NCBI RefSeq assembly: GCF_004137085.1
Contig: NZ_QYBC01000002.1
Location: 343,702 to 407,701 of the forward strand
Origin: Lichenibacterium ramalinae
GTDB taxonomy: Bacteria > Pseudomonadota > Alphaproteobacteria > Rhizobiales > Beijerinckiaceae
Length of the DNA stretch: 64,000 nucleotides
Direction of reading: 5' to 3'
The notes under the pieces were generated by a model. The model was not told where the DNA came from and made no database searches. It saw only the letters and a list, made by a program, of their open reading frames with translations. Shown here piece after piece: positions 34,904 through 44,454 of this stretch. The translations under genes were made by a program, and so were the position numbers. Each line of letters starts with the position of its first letter. Positions within the stretch are counted from its first letter, which is position 1.

Positions 34904-35919
34904 CGGACGACACCGACGGCCCGGAGATCAGCGCCCTCTCGGTGGGGCCGGACGAGGCCGGCCAGCGGCTCGACAAGGTGCTGGCCACGCATGCGGCGCG
35001 CGAAGAGCTCGGCCTGTCGCGGACGCGGCTGCAGGACCTCATCGGCCAGGGCTTCGTGCGCATCGACGGCGCGGTCGCCACAAACGCCAATGCGAAGCTG
35101 CGCGAGGGCGCCCGCATCCTCTTCGAGGTGCCGCCCCCGGTCGATGCGACGCCGCAGCCCGAGGCCATCCCGCTCGACATCGTCTTCGAGGACGACGACC
35201 TCATCGTGATCGACAAGCCCGTCGGCCTCGTGGTGCATCCGGCCCCGGGCCACGCTACCGGCACGCTGGTCAACGCCCTGCTGCACCATTGCGGCGCGGG
35301 CCTGTCGGGCATCGGCGGCATCCGCCGGCCCGGCATCGTGCACCGCCTCGACAAGGACACGAGCGGGCTGATGGTGGCGGCCAAGACGGAGCGCGCCCAC
35401 CGCGGCCTCGCCGAAACCTTCGCCGACCACGGCCGCTCGGGCTCGCTGGTGCGCGAATATCTCGCCGGGGTGTGGACGCTGCCCGACCGCAGCTTCGGCA
35501 CCGTCGACGCCGCGATCGGCCGCCATCCCCACCACCGCGAGCGCATGGCGGTGGTCCCGTCCGCCAAGGGTCGCCACGCCGTGACGCACTGGGCCGTCGA
35601 GGAGAAGTTCCCGCCCGTGGCGACGCTGATGCGCTGCCGGCTCGAGACGGGGCGCACCCACCAGATCCGCGTCCACATGGCGGACATCGGCCAGCCGCTG
35701 ATCGGCGACATGGTCTACGGGGCGGGCTTTAAGACCAAGGCGGCGGCGCTCGACGAGGCCTGCCGCGACGCCATCGCGGCGCTGGGCCGCCAGGCACTGC
35801 ACGCCGCCGTCCTCGGCTTCGAACATCCGGTGACGGGCGAGGAGAAGCTGTTCGAGAGCCCGCTCCCGGCCGACATGCAGGCGCTGGTCGGGGCGCTGCG
35901 CGGCTACGCCGCCAAGTGA
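34900..35919 (+). CDS. rluD: RluD-type 23S rRNA pseudouridine synthase
   Basis: 339 residues. Isomerises uridines in 23S rRNA helix 69. An N-terminal S4-like RNA-binding segment (RLDKVLATHAAREELGLSRTRLQDLI) precedes the catalytic domain with Asp151 in HRLDKDTSGLMVAAKT and RLETGRTHQIRVHM later. Length and order match RluD. Its ATG at 34900-34902 overlaps the serB stop. Confidence 0.95.
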   Translation: MTDDTDGPEISALSVGPDEAGQRLDKVLATHAAREELGLSRTRLQDLIGQGFVRIDGAVATNANAKLREGARILFEVPPPVDATPQPEAIPLDIVFEDDDLIVIDKPVGLVVHPAPGHATGTLVNALLHHCGAGLSGIGGIRRPGIVHRLDKDTSGLMVAAKTERAHRGLAETFADHGRSGSLVREYLAGVWTLPDRSFGTVDAAIGRHPHHRERMAVVPSAKGRHAVTHWAVEEKFPPVATLMRCRLETGRTHQIRVHMADIGQPLIGDMVYGAGFKTKAAALDEACRDAIAALGRQALHAAVLGFEHPVTGEEKLFESPLPADMQALVGALRGYAAK

Positions 35920-36018
35920 CGACGGCATCGGGGGCGGCGGCACCGGGTGCCAGCGCCCGTCGCCCCGCCGGAGAGAGGGATCCGGCCGGGGTCGAAGATG
36001 CGGGGCTCCAAATCCCCC

Positions 36019-36738
36019 CTATTCGTCGTCGTCGTGGCGGCCGCCGCGCAGGTTGGTGAACACGGAGGTGAGGTCGACGTCCTCCTCGTCCTCGCCGCCG
36101 CGGCCGCGCGAGCTGGAGCCGAAGACCTCTTCCTCGGTGGCCGGGCGCGTCCGCGCCGTGGTGGTTTCGGCCGGCGCCAGCGTCTGCCCGCGGTCCTCGG
36201 CGACGGCCGGCCGGTCCTTGGCGGCGCGGTTCACCTCGAAGTCGAGGTCGATCTGCGAGCACAGGCCCAGCGTCACCGGGTCCATCGGCGTCAGCGTGCT
36301 GGAATTCCAGTGCGTGCGGTCGCGGATGGCCTGCAGCGTCGTCTTGGTGGTGCCGACGAGGCGCATGATCTGCGCGTCCTTCAGCTCGGGGTGGTTGCGC
36401 ACCAGCCACAGGATGGCGTTGGGCCGGTCCTGGCGACGCGACAGCGGCGTGTAGCGGGCGCCGCGCGTCTTCTTGGGCGGGGGCAGCCGCACCTTCGGGG
36501 GCGCGATGCGCAGGTGGTAGTTGCCGTTCTTCTCGCCGCGCTCGATCTCCTCGCGCAGCAGCTGGCCGGAGGTGATGGGGTCGTGGCCCTTGATGCCGGC
36601 CGCCACCTCGCCGTCGGCGATCCCCTTCACCTCGAGCGGGTGCAGCTTGCAGAACTCCGCCACCTGGTCGAAGGTCAGCGACGTGTTCTCGACCAGCCAC
36701 ACGGCGGTGGCCTTGGGCATCAAAGGTGCTTCGCTCAT
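36019..36738 (-). CDS. trcR: DUF1013 protein, TrcR-type cell-cycle transcription regulator
   Basis: 239 residues. The N-terminus MPKATAVWLVENTSLTFDQVAEFC is the diagnostic start of DUF1013. In Caulobacter the DUF1013 protein TrcR associates with RNA polymerase and affects cell-cycle transcription. The middle (NAILWLVRNHPELKDAQIMRLVGTTKTTLQAIRDRTHW) is helix-turn-helix-like. The C-terminal ~60 residues are acidic and low-complexity, ending in a HDDDE tail. The ATG at 36736-36738 is used, although the second methionine in MSEAPLMPKA could also serve. A perfect TATAAT lies 135 bp upstream. Confidence 0.92.
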   Translation of the reverse strand: MSEAPLMPKATAVWLVENTSLTFDQVAEFCKLHPLEVKGIADGEVAAGIKGHDPITSGQLLREEIERGEKNGNYHLRIAPPKVRLPPPKKTRGARYTPLSRRQDRPNAILWLVRNHPELKDAQIMRLVGTTKTTLQAIRDRTHWNSSTLTPMDPVTLGLCSQIDLDFEVNRAAKDRPAVAEDRGQTLAPAETTTARTRPATEEEVFGSSSRGRGGEDEEDVDLTSVFTNLRGGRHDDDE

Positions 36739-36872
36739 GGTCGCGATCTCCTGGCGCTCTCTCGTGGAGCGCGATGACGGTCGGCGGGCGCGCGTCTGCG
36801 CTTCGCCGGGCAGTGAAGCCCGATGACGGCCGGAGCCCGGCGTGTTCCTGCAGTCATGTTGGGGATGAGCAC

Positions 36873-36901
36873 ATTATAGTCGCATGCCGGCCCTGCCGCA
36901 A
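36873..36901 (-). promoter_or_regulatory. Probable sigma70 promoter of the DUF1013 gene
   Basis: On the minus strand TTGCGG and a perfect TATAAT are spaced by 17 bp. An exact TATAAT is conspicuous in this GC-rich sequence. It would give a leader of about 130 nt before the DUF1013 start. The rest of the 337-bp gap between this gene and thrC (36739-37075) holds no gene and no other clear signal. Confidence 0.5.
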
Positions 36902-37075
36902 TGCCGCGGCCGGCCGGATCCCGCGTCTGCGGGCGGCCGCCGCGGGGCAACGAGCGGCGCGGCGCCGGCGGGCGCCCGTCGCCTGCTTGACGCCCCGCCC
37001 AAAACATGTGGTGAACTGGCCGGGCTCCGCTCCATCCCGGCCGTTTCCCGCGGGCCGCGCAAGGGACCCTCACAC

Positions 37076-38485
37076 GTGAACTACATCTCGACGCGCGGCA
37101 CGGCCCCCCGCCTCGGTTTCGACGGCGCGCTCCTGGCCGGCCTCGCGCGCGACGGCGGGCTGTACCTGCCCGAGTCCCTGCCGCGGCTCGATCCCGCCGC
37201 CATCGCGGCCCTGGCCGGCCGGCCCTACGCCGACGTCGCCGAAGCCCTCATCTCCCGCTTCACGGGCGATTGTTTCGCGCCCGGCACGCTGCGCGCCATG
37301 ACGGAGGGGGCCTACGCCACCTTCCGCCACCCCGCCGTGGTGCCGCTGAGCCAGCTCGACGCCAACCTGTTCCTGCTCGAGATCTTCCACGGCCCGACCC
37401 TGGCGTTCAAGGACGTCGCCATGCAGCTCCTCGGCCGCATGATGCAGGAGGTGCTGGGGCGCAGCGGCCGGCGCACCACCATCGTGGGCGCCACCTCGGG
37501 CGACACGGGCGCGGCCGCCATCGAGGCCTTCCGCGGGCTGCCGGCCGTCGACGTGTTCATCCTCTACCCGCACGGCCGCGTGTCGGACGTGCAGCGCCGG
37601 CAGATGACGGGCGTCGACGCGCCCAACATCCACGCCATCGCGGTCGAGGGCACGTTCGACGATTGCCAGGCCATCGTGAAGGCCATGTTCAACCACCACG
37701 CCTTCCGCGACGAGATGAACCTGTCGGGCGTGAACTCCATCAACTGGGCCCGCGTGCTGGCGCAGCTCGTGTATTTCTTCACCGGCGCGGTGGCGCTCGG
37801 CAGCCCGCACCGGGCCCTGTCCTTCGCGGTGCCGACCGGCAATTTCGGCGATGTGCTGGCGGGGTGGATCGCCAAGGGCATGGGCCTGCCGATCGAGCGG
37901 CTCGTCGTCGCCACCAACGAGAACGACATCCTGGCGCGCTGCCTCGCCACCGGCACCTACGCGGTGCAGGGGGTGCGCCCCACCCAGAGCCCTTCGATGG
38001 ACATCCAGGTCTCGTCCAACTTCGAGCGCCTGCTGTTCGAGGCCTACGGGCGCGACGACGCGGCGGTGCGCGGCCTCATGGCGGGGCTCGCCCAGTCGGG
38101 CAGCTTCACGGTCGCGCCCGGCCCCCTGGAGCGCATCCGCGGCGAGTTCGACGCCGTGCGGGTCGACGAGGACGAGACGCAGGCCGAGATGCGCCGCACC
38201 TTCCGCGATGCCGGCGTGGTGCTGGACCCGCATACGGCGGTGGGCGTCGTGGCGGCGCGCGACGCGTTGAAGCGCGACCCCGCCACCCCGGTCGTGGTGC
38301 TGGGCACGGCGCATCCGGCGAAGTTCCCCGATGCGGTGGAGCGCGCCACCGGCCAGCGCCCCGCCCTGCCGGCCCACCTCGCCGACCTGCTCGACAGGCC
38401 CGAGCGCTTCACCGTGCTGCCCAATGCCGTCGCGGCCGTCGAGGGCTTCATCCGCGAGCGTTCCGGCGGCGAGGCCGCCCGTTGA
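37076..38485 (+). CDS. thrC: Threonine synthase
   Basis: 469 residues. Converts O-phosphohomoserine to threonine using PLP. The PLP lysine is about residue 112 in LAFKDVAMQ. SGDTGAAA, SGVNSINWARVLAQ and VPTGNFGDVLAG bind the cofactor phosphate and substrate. A GTG at 37076-37078 gives the canonical beginning NYISTRGTAPRLGFDGALL. It is coupled to the M16 peptidase gene by a 4-base TTGA overlap, an arrangement common in Rhizobiales. Confidence 0.96.
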   Translation: MNYISTRGTAPRLGFDGALLAGLARDGGLYLPESLPRLDPAAIAALAGRPYADVAEALISRFTGDCFAPGTLRAMTEGAYATFRHPAVVPLSQLDANLFLLEIFHGPTLAFKDVAMQLLGRMMQEVLGRSGRRTTIVGATSGDTGAAAIEAFRGLPAVDVFILYPHGRVSDVQRRQMTGVDAPNIHAIAVEGTFDDCQAIVKAMFNHHAFRDEMNLSGVNSINWARVLAQLVYFFTGAVALGSPHRALSFAVPTGNFGDVLAGWIAKGMGLPIERLVVATNENDILARCLATGTYAVQGVRPTQSPSMDIQVSSNFERLLFEAYGRDDAAVRGLMAGLAQSGSFTVAPGPLERIRGEFDAVRVDEDETQAEMRRTFRDAGVVLDPHTAVGVVAARDALKRDPATPVVVLGTAHPAKFPDAVERATGQRPALPAHLADLLDRPERFTVLPNAVAAVEGFIRERSGGEAAR

Positions 38486-39807
38486 CGGCCCGCATCACCA
38501 CCCTGCCCTCGGGCCTGCGGGTCATCACCGACGCCATCCCCCACATGCACACGACCTCGCTCGGCCTGTGGGTGGGGATCGGCTCGCGGCACGAGACCGA
38601 GGCCGAGCACGGCCTGTCGCATTTCCTCGAACACATGGCGTTCAAGGGCACGCGCCGCCGCTCGGCCCGCCGCATCGCCGAGGAGATCGAGGGCGCGGGC
38701 GGCGACATCAACGCCGCCACCTCGACCGAGCAGACCGCCTATTACGCCCGCGTGCTGCCCGGCGACGCGCCGCTGGCGCTCGACATCCTGTCCGATATCC
38801 TGACCGACAGCGCCTTCGACCCCGTCGAGATCGAGCGCGAGAAGGAGGTGGTGCTCCAGGAGCTCGGCGCCGTCGAGGACGTGCCGGACGACCTCGTCTT
38901 CGAGCTCTTCACCGAACACGCCTATCCGGGCCAGCCGATCGGCCGGCCGATCCTCGGCACGCCGGCCGGCGTCAAGCGCTTCGACCGCGACGCCGTGAAG
39001 GGCTTCCTCGAGCGCCGCTACCGGGCCGACCAGACGGTGATCGCCGCCGCCGGAGCCGTCGACCACGACACGGTGGTGGCCGAGGTCGAGCGGCGCTTCG
39101 CCGCGCTGCAGAACCTGACCGGCCCCGCGACCCCGGCGGCCAGCTACCGGGGCGGCGACATCCGGCTGAAGCGCCGGCTGGAGCAGGCCCACATCGTGAT
39201 CGGCTTCGAAGGCCTGTCGTTCCACGACCCGCGCCGCTATGCCGCCCACGTCTTCTCCCACGCGCTCGGGGGCGGCATGTCGTCCCGCCTGTTCCAGGAG
39301 GTGCGCGAGGAGCGCGGCCTCGCCTACACGATCAACAGCTTCGACTGGACCTACGCCGACACGGGGCTCTTCGGCTTCTACGCCGCGACCGGCGCCTCCA
39401 ACGTGGCCGAACTCGTGCCCGTGGCGCTCGACTGCATGGCCGAGACCACGGCGACGCTGACCGCCGAGGAGGTCGAGCGTGCCAAGGCGCAGCTGAAGGT
39501 GTCGCTGCTGGTGGCGATGGAGTCCTCCTCGTCGCGCGCCGAACAGATCGCCCGCCAGCACATGGCCTACGGGCGCCTCATCGGCGCGGACGAGATCCTG
39601 CGCGAGGTCGACGCCGTCACGGTGGAGTCGGCGCGGGCGGCGGGCGCCGCCATGATCCGCTCGGCCCCGACCGTGTCGGCCATCGGCCCGGTCGGCAAGG
39701 TGCCGGGCCCGGACGCCGTCGCGGCCCGGCTGGGTTCCGCCGCGGGACCCGCATCGTCCCGGCTGCGGTCCGGCTCGGCGGATCCGACGGGTGGATCGAG
39801 GCACTGA
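38482..39807 (+). CDS. M16-family zinc peptidase (PqqL/processing-peptidase-like)
   Basis: 441 residues. The inverted zinc motif HxxEH is present as His47-Phe-Leu-Glu50-His51, with the distal glutamate in EREKEVVLQELG. R/Y-containing GLAYTINSFDWTYADTG and the C-terminal M16 half are complete, so the enzyme should be active. It resembles the mitochondrial processing peptidase beta-subunit. The TTG at 38482-38484 overlaps the thrC stop. The last ~25 residues are an Arg/Ser/Gly-rich tail that overlaps the next gene's upstream region. Confidence 0.93.
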   Translation: MTARITTLPSGLRVITDAIPHMHTTSLGLWVGIGSRHETEAEHGLSHFLEHMAFKGTRRRSARRIAEEIEGAGGDINAATSTEQTAYYARVLPGDAPLALDILSDILTDSAFDPVEIEREKEVVLQELGAVEDVPDDLVFELFTEHAYPGQPIGRPILGTPAGVKRFDRDAVKGFLERRYRADQTVIAAAGAVDHDTVVAEVERRFAALQNLTGPATPAASYRGGDIRLKRRLEQAHIVIGFEGLSFHDPRRYAAHVFSHALGGGMSSRLFQEVREERGLAYTINSFDWTYADTGLFGFYAATGASNVAELVPVALDCMAETTATLTAEEVERAKAQLKVSLLVAMESSSSRAEQIARQHMAYGRLIGADEILREVDAVTVESARAAGAAMIRSAPTVSAIGPVGKVPGPDAVAARLGSAAGPASSRLRSGSADPTGGSRH

Positions 39808-39811
39808 CGCC

Positions 39812-40417
39812 ATGGCGCTGTTCCGGCTGGGACCGAGCTTCGACGCCGCCACGCTGGTGCGGGGCGAGGGCGTCTACCTCCGGCCGGCCGAGATGCGCGA
39901 CTTCGACGCCTGGGCGTCGCTGCGCGAGCGCTCCCGGCAGTTCCTGACGCCGTGGGAGCCGATCTGGCCGACCGACGACCTGACGCGCGCCGCCTTCCGC
40001 CGCCGCATCCGCCTCCACGCCGAGGAGATGAGCCGCGACGAGGCCTTCCCGTTTCTGGTGTTCCGCGACGACGACACGCTGCTGGGCGGCCTGACGGTGG
40101 GGCAGATCCGCCGCGGCGTCGCCCAGACGGCGACGCTGGGCTATTGGATGGGCCACCCCCACGCGGGCCGGGGCTACATGAGCCGGGCCGTTCGGGCCGC
40201 CTCGGGCTTCGTCTTCGGCTCGTTGCGCCTGCACCGCCTCGAGGCCGCCTGCCTGCCCCACAACGAAGCCTCGATGCGGCTGCTGCAGAGCGTCGGCTTC
40301 CAGAAGGAGGGCTACGCCCGCGCCTACCTCCGGATCGCGGGCCGCTGGCAGGACCACGTCCTCTTCGCCCTGCTCGACTCCGACCCCGTCGCCCCGCCGC
40401 GGCGGCCGCTGGGGTGA
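39812..40417 (+). CDS. RimJ/RimL-type N-acetyltransferase
   Basis: 201 residues. GNAT fold of the ribosomal-protein acetyltransferase group: VYLRPAEMRDFDAWASLRERS, then FLTPWEP, then LGYWMGHPHAGRGYMSRAVRA for acetyl-CoA, and LHRLEAACLPHNEASMRLLQSVGF. It probably acetylates a protein N-terminus, but the target is unknown. I start at ATG 39812. An in-frame GTG at 39791 lies inside the peptidase tail and would add 7 residues. Confidence 0.88.
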   Translation: MALFRLGPSFDAATLVRGEGVYLRPAEMRDFDAWASLRERSRQFLTPWEPIWPTDDLTRAAFRRRIRLHAEEMSRDEAFPFLVFRDDDTLLGGLTVGQIRRGVAQTATLGYWMGHPHAGRGYMSRAVRAASGFVFGSLRLHRLEAACLPHNEASMRLLQSVGFQKEGYARAYLRIAGRWQDHVLFALLDSDPVAPPRRPLG

Positions 40418-40593
40418 GGGCGCGCTGCAGCGAGCGGCATGACGGCCCGGGGCCCTGACACAATGCCCTAGCGAGACCCCATGACACCGGCGGACTTCGT
40501 TCGGAAGTGGAATGACAGCACGCTCCCGCGAGCGCCAGGGCGCACGGTCCTCCACCGATCCTCTTGTCCCCCGATGGCGAGACGGGATCGCCC

Positions 40594-41649
40594 CTACCCC
40601 CAGGTCCGCTCCAGCACCCCCAGCCAGTTCTCAGCTCCGATCTTGCGCAGCAGCTCGTCGCCGTAGCCCGCGCCCCGCAGGTGATCGAACAGGGCGGGGA
40701 GCCCCGCCGCGCTGCCGATGGCGGCCGGCACGGCGGCACCGTCGAAGTCGGAGCCCAGCGCCACGCCGTCCTCGCCGAGGTGTTCCAGCAGGGCGTCGAG
40801 GTGGCGGCGCAGCACGTCGAGGTCGGTGTCCGACCGCATGGCGCCGTCCGGGCGCAGGAACGAGCAGGCGAAGTTGAGCCCCACGAGGCCGCGGCTGGCG
40901 CGGATGGCGTCGAGCTGCCGGGCGGTCAGGTTGCGCGACGAGGCGCAGAGCGCGTGGACGTTGGAATGGCTCGCCACCAGGGGCGCGTCGGTGAGTTCCG
41001 CCACGTCCCAGAAGCCGCGCTCGTTCAAGTGCGACAGGTCGACCATGATGCGCCGGGCGTTGCAGGCCCTGACCAGGGCGCGGCCGGCCTCCGTCAGGCC
41101 CGGCCCGATGTCGCCGTCGCTGGGAAAGCGGAACGGCACGCCGTGGGCGAAGGCGTTGGGCCGGCTCCACACGAGGCCGAGCGAGCGCAGCCCCGCGGCG
41201 TGCAGCACGTCCAGCATGGCGAGGTCGGGGTCGATGGCCTCGGCCCCCTCGACGTGCATCACGGCGGCGATGCGCCCGGACGCCATGGCGGCGCGGATCT
41301 CGCCGACGTCGCGGCAGACCGCGAGGTCGTCCGGATAGGCGCGCTCCAGCCTGAGCAGGATCGACAGCATGCCGACCGTGGAGGTGCGGGCCGGCTCCAG
41401 CGCCAGTTCGGCCGGCATCGGCCGGTCGGTGTAGGATTTCGGCGCCGGCGGGCCGTCCTCGCGCAGCGGCGGCGGGAACACGGCGAAGAGCCCACCCGCG
41501 AAGCCGCCCGCGCGGGCGCGCGGCAGGTCGATGTGGCCCTTGGGGTCGCCGGCGAAGAGCTGCTCGGGCGAGCGCTCCCGGTGCAGGGCGAAGCGCAGCA
41601 GCATGTCGTTGTGGCCGTCGAAGACCGGGATCGGGGCGGGGTCGGGCAT
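40594..41649 (-). CDS. Membrane dipeptidase (M19, renal dipeptidase-like)
   Basis: 351 residues. The M19 zinc sites are visible: FDGHNDMLLRF near the start (His/Asp ligands), AVMHVEGAEAI with the bridging Glu, DLSHLNERG, and ASHSNVHALCASSRNLT for the second metal. LGSDFDGA lies near the end. These enzymes cleave dipeptides and sometimes beta-lactam-like bonds. No signal peptide is predicted at the start MPDPAPIPVFDGHND. It converges on the RimJ-like gene with a 176-bp gap. Confidence 0.92.
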   Translation of the reverse strand: MPDPAPIPVFDGHNDMLLRFALHRERSPEQLFAGDPKGHIDLPRARAGGFAGGLFAVFPPPLREDGPPAPKSYTDRPMPAELALEPARTSTVGMLSILLRLERAYPDDLAVCRDVGEIRAAMASGRIAAVMHVEGAEAIDPDLAMLDVLHAAGLRSLGLVWSRPNAFAHGVPFRFPSDGDIGPGLTEAGRALVRACNARRIMVDLSHLNERGFWDVAELTDAPLVASHSNVHALCASSRNLTARQLDAIRASRGLVGLNFACSFLRPDGAMRSDTDLDVLRRHLDALLEHLGEDGVALGSDFDGAAVPAAIGSAAGLPALFDHLRGAGYGDELLRKIGAENWLGVLERTWG

Positions 41650-41757
41650 GGGCGTCCGGCTCTGAGGCGGCGTGGCCCCCCATCATCGGGACCGGACGGG
41701 CGCCCGGCAAGGGCGCAAGCCGCGCGCTTCTGCCGCCCGCGGGAGAACGGCGTCCCG

Positions 41758-42309
41758 CTACTCCACCTGCTCGCCCGGGTAGACGCCCCACAGGTTGCTC
41801 TGCTGCTCGTAGCCGTCGAAGCCGTCGCCGTAGATGCGGCACCATTGGCCGTCGCACTTCTTCACGCTGCCGATGACGCCCGACTGGAGGTTGGCCACCA
41901 CCTCGCCGTCGGCCCGGGGCTGGCGATAGAGCGGCATGGTCTGCTCCTTCTTCCAGGGCGCCACCAGCGCGGTGCGGCGGCCGGACAGCAGCGAATGCAG
42001 CACCCAGCCCTCGGAACCCTCGGAGTCGCGGATCTTGCGCCAGGTGTCGAACTCGGCCGTCACCTCGACGGGCAGGCCCGCGCGCTCGAAGACCCAGGAG
42101 GAGCGGTGCTCCTTCGAGGGCCCCTCGCGCAGGTTGACCCGGTCCGACTTCAGGCTGACGTAGCGCGGCACCGGCAGGCCCGTCATGGGGCCCTTCTGGT
42201 CGAGGGCGGCGGCGCCCGCCCCGCTGCCGAAGGCGGCCGCCAGCAGGGCCGCCAGCGCGGCGGCGGCCGCTCGGCAACCGGAGATGCGGGGCGGCGGGGA
42301 CTGGCGCAT
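41758..42309 (-). CDS. Exported SH3-domain protein
   Basis: 183 residues. A signal peptide occupies about 1-35 (AAAAALAALLAAAFGSGAGA). Two bacterial SH3-like units follow: VSLKSDRVNLREGPSKEHR (about 50-110) and PLYRQPRADGEVVANLQSGVIG (about 125-175). Such proteins usually bind wall peptides or act in envelope maintenance. The terminal part (WGVYPGEQVE) is typical of the alphaproteobacterial family. It starts 139 bp from the divergent dehydrogenase gene. Confidence 0.88.
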   Translation of the reverse strand: MRQSPPPRISGCRAAAAALAALLAAAFGSGAGAAALDQKGPMTGLPVPRYVSLKSDRVNLREGPSKEHRSSWVFERAGLPVEVTAEFDTWRKIRDSEGSEGWVLHSLLSGRRTALVAPWKKEQTMPLYRQPRADGEVVANLQSGVIGSVKKCDGQWCRIYGDGFDGYEQQSNLWGVYPGEQVE

Positions 42310-42448
42310 GGGGAACGTCCTCGGGCGGGATCGGAAACCCGACCCCTCGTGTCGACACGGCGGTTATGGGCTACGATCAAAGGCCGGCAGGGTTAAGGCG
42401 GGGTGAAGCCGCCCCACCCGGAGCGGGCGGAGGAGGATCGTCGACGCC

Positions 42449-43441
42449 ATGGCCAGGAAACCCTTCGTCGTCGTCACCCGCAAGCTGCCCGAGCGCATCG
42501 AGACGCGGATGCGGGAATTGTTCGACGCCCATCTCAACCTCGACGACGAACCCATGGCGCCCGCCAACCTCGCCGTCGCCATGGCGGAAGCCGAGATCCT
42601 GGTCCCCACGGTGACGGACCGCATCGACGCGGGCCTCATCGAGGCGGCCGGGCCGCAGCTCAAGCTCATCGCCAACTTCGGCACCGGCACCGACAACATC
42701 GACGTCGACGCCGCCCACAAGCGCGGCATCGTGGTCACCAACACGCCGGGCGTCCTCACCGAGGACACCGCCGACATGACGATGGCGCTGATCCTCGCGG
42801 TGGCGCGGCGGGTCGTGGCGGGCGCCGGCGTCATCCCGGCGGGCGAATGGAACGGCTGGTCGCCGACCTTCATGCTGGGCAGCCGCATCACCGGCAAGCG
42901 GCTCGGCATCGTCGGCATGGGCCGCATCGGCCAGGCGGTGGCGCGGCGCGCCAAGGCCTTCGGCCTGTCCATCCACTACCACAACCGCCGCCGCCTCGCC
43001 GGCGACATCGAGGAGGGCCTGGAGGCGACCTACTGGGACTCGCTCGACCAGATGCTGGCCCGCATGGACATCGTGTCGGTCAACTGCCCCCACACGCCCG
43101 CCACCTATCACCTGCTGTCCGCCCGCCGCCTGAAGCTGCTGCGGCCCCAGGCGGTGCTGGTCAACACGGCCCGCGGCGAGATCATCGACGAGGCCGTGCT
43201 GACCCGGATGCTGGAGGCCGACGAGATCGCCGGGGCGGGCCTCGACGTCTTCGAACACGAGCCGGCCGTGCCCAACAAGCTCGTCCGCCTCGCCCGCGCC
43301 GGCAAGGTGACGCTGCTGCCCCACATGGGCTCGGCCACGGCGGAGGGGCGCATCGAGATGGGCGAGAAGGTGCTGGTCAACATCCGGGCCTTCGTGGACG
43401 GCCACCGTCCGCCCGACCGCGTGCTGCCCTCGATGCTGTGA
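42449..43441 (+). CDS. D-2-hydroxyacid dehydrogenase (glyoxylate/hydroxypyruvate reductase-like)
   Basis: 330 residues. NAD(P)-binding loop GMGRIGQAVARRAKAFG, catalytic Arg in NTARGEIIDE, Glu in DVFEHEP and His in LLPHMGSAT are all present. The family reduces glyoxylate or hydroxypyruvate, or acts on related 2-oxoacids. Cofactor preference is not decided here. Length and start are typical. It is often annotated GyaR or D-glycerate dehydrogenase. Confidence 0.92.
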   Translation: MARKPFVVVTRKLPERIETRMRELFDAHLNLDDEPMAPANLAVAMAEAEILVPTVTDRIDAGLIEAAGPQLKLIANFGTGTDNIDVDAAHKRGIVVTNTPGVLTEDTADMTMALILAVARRVVAGAGVIPAGEWNGWSPTFMLGSRITGKRLGIVGMGRIGQAVARRAKAFGLSIHYHNRRRLAGDIEEGLEATYWDSLDQMLARMDIVSVNCPHTPATYHLLSARRLKLLRPQAVLVNTARGEIIDEAVLTRMLEADEIAGAGLDVFEHEPAVPNKLVRLARAGKVTLLPHMGSATAEGRIEMGEKVLVNIRAFVDGHRPPDRVLPSML

Positions 43442-43541
43442 GGGGCGGAACGCCGGCGCGCCCGGCCGTGGTTTCGGCCCGGCCCCGGCCCGATTCTGGC
43501 CCGATGATTGCGTTAGGGTTTCCGCATTAGGCTCGACCGCG

Positions 43542-43610
43542 ATGACGCTTTCGCCCGCCCGCCACGCCTCGACCGCGCTTCGCCGCGCCCCCGCCCGGGG
43601 GGCCGGATGA
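43542..43610 (+). other. Possible 22-residue leader frame coupled to the Hsp20 gene
   Basis: An ATG at 43542 opens a 22-codon frame (MTLSPARHASTALRRAPARG and two more residues) that ends in a TGA overlapping the Hsp20 ATG (ATGA). It could be a regulatory leader peptide or chance. Composition is Arg/Ala-rich, so evidence is weak. Confidence 0.25.
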
Positions 43611-44053
43611 GCGGCGCGCCCGGCCGCGACGCGCGAGGGCCGGCGCTGCGGGCCCGCTTCGTCCTGCACATCCACGGGCTGGAGCGGGCGCCCGACGCGG
43701 GGTCCGCCGCGCCCGACAACTACCCGCCCTACGACCTCGTGCGCCTGCGGCGGCCGGACGGCGACAGGCTCCTCCTGGTGCTGGCGGTGGCGGGCTTCGC
43801 CCCGGAGCGGCTTGAAATCACCGTCGCCGGGGACCAACTTTCCATCAGCGGGGAGGGAACCGGCGACGGCGATCCGAACCGGTTCCTGTATCGCGGCATC
43901 GCGGCCCGCCGCTTCCGACGGGCGTTCCGCCTGGCGCCGGGCCTCGAAGTCCTGAGCGCCGAACTCGACCGCGGCCTCCTGTCGATCCTGCTGGCGATCC
44001 GGCCCACCGACCGCGTCGACCGCACGATCGTCATCGGGCCCGGAAGCCTATGA
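43607..44053 (+). CDS. Hsp20/alpha-crystallin small heat-shock protein
   Basis: 148 residues. The alpha-crystallin domain occupies about 42-140: YPPYDLVRLRRPDGDRLLLVLAVAGF at its start, ERLEITVAGDQLSISGE in the middle, and YRGIAARRFRRAFRLAPGLEV late. The N-terminal ~40 residues are unusually Arg/Gly-rich. These ATP-independent chaperones hold unfolded proteins. The stop overlaps the DUF1150 gene by 4 bases, a pairing conserved in Rhizobiales. Confidence 0.92.
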   Translation: MSGAPGRDARGPALRARFVLHIHGLERAPDAGSAAPDNYPPYDLVRLRRPDGDRLLLVLAVAGFAPERLEITVAGDQLSISGEGTGDGDPNRFLYRGIAARRFRRAFRLAPGLEVLSAELDRGLLSILLAIRPTDRVDRTIVIGPGSL

Positions 44054-44313
44054 GGAAAACCATGTCCGAGTCAGATCTGCCCCTGTCCACCGACGAATTC
44101 GCCCATCTCGGCCAGGGCGACATCGCCTACGTCAAGGCGATCCGCTCGGACGAGGTGCCGGCCCTGTTCCCGCAGGCGCCCTCCATCCAGCCCGGCCTCG
44201 ACCTCTACATGCTGCTCGGCGCCGACGGCGTCCCGATCCTGCTGACGGACAGCCGCGAGACGGCCCTCGCCAATGCTTCCGAGAACCAGCTCGAGACCGT
44301 CAGCGTCCATTGA
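44050..44313 (+). CDS. DUF1150 family protein
   Basis: 87 residues. The sequence LSTDEFAHLGQGDIAYVKAIRSDEV followed by YMLLGADGVPILLTDSR is the DUF1150 pattern. Function is unknown. The gene is regularly found directly after an Hsp20 gene, here with an ATGA overlap. This suggests a heat-stress role. Translation might begin at the Met in MSESDLP, four codons in. Confidence 0.9.
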   Translation: MRKTMSESDLPLSTDEFAHLGQGDIAYVKAIRSDEVPALFPQAPSIQPGLDLYMLLGADGVPILLTDSRETALANASENQLETVSVH

Positions 44314-44454
44314 CGCGACACCCCGGCCCCGCGTGACCGTTCTGCGACACGCGGTCCGCCGGCCGGCCCCGGTCGAACCCCGGACGGGGCGGGACGTTGG
44401 GGAGTCCTCCGAGGCTTGACCTCGGCCGTCCGCGTCGTCCGAGTGTGTGCCTCC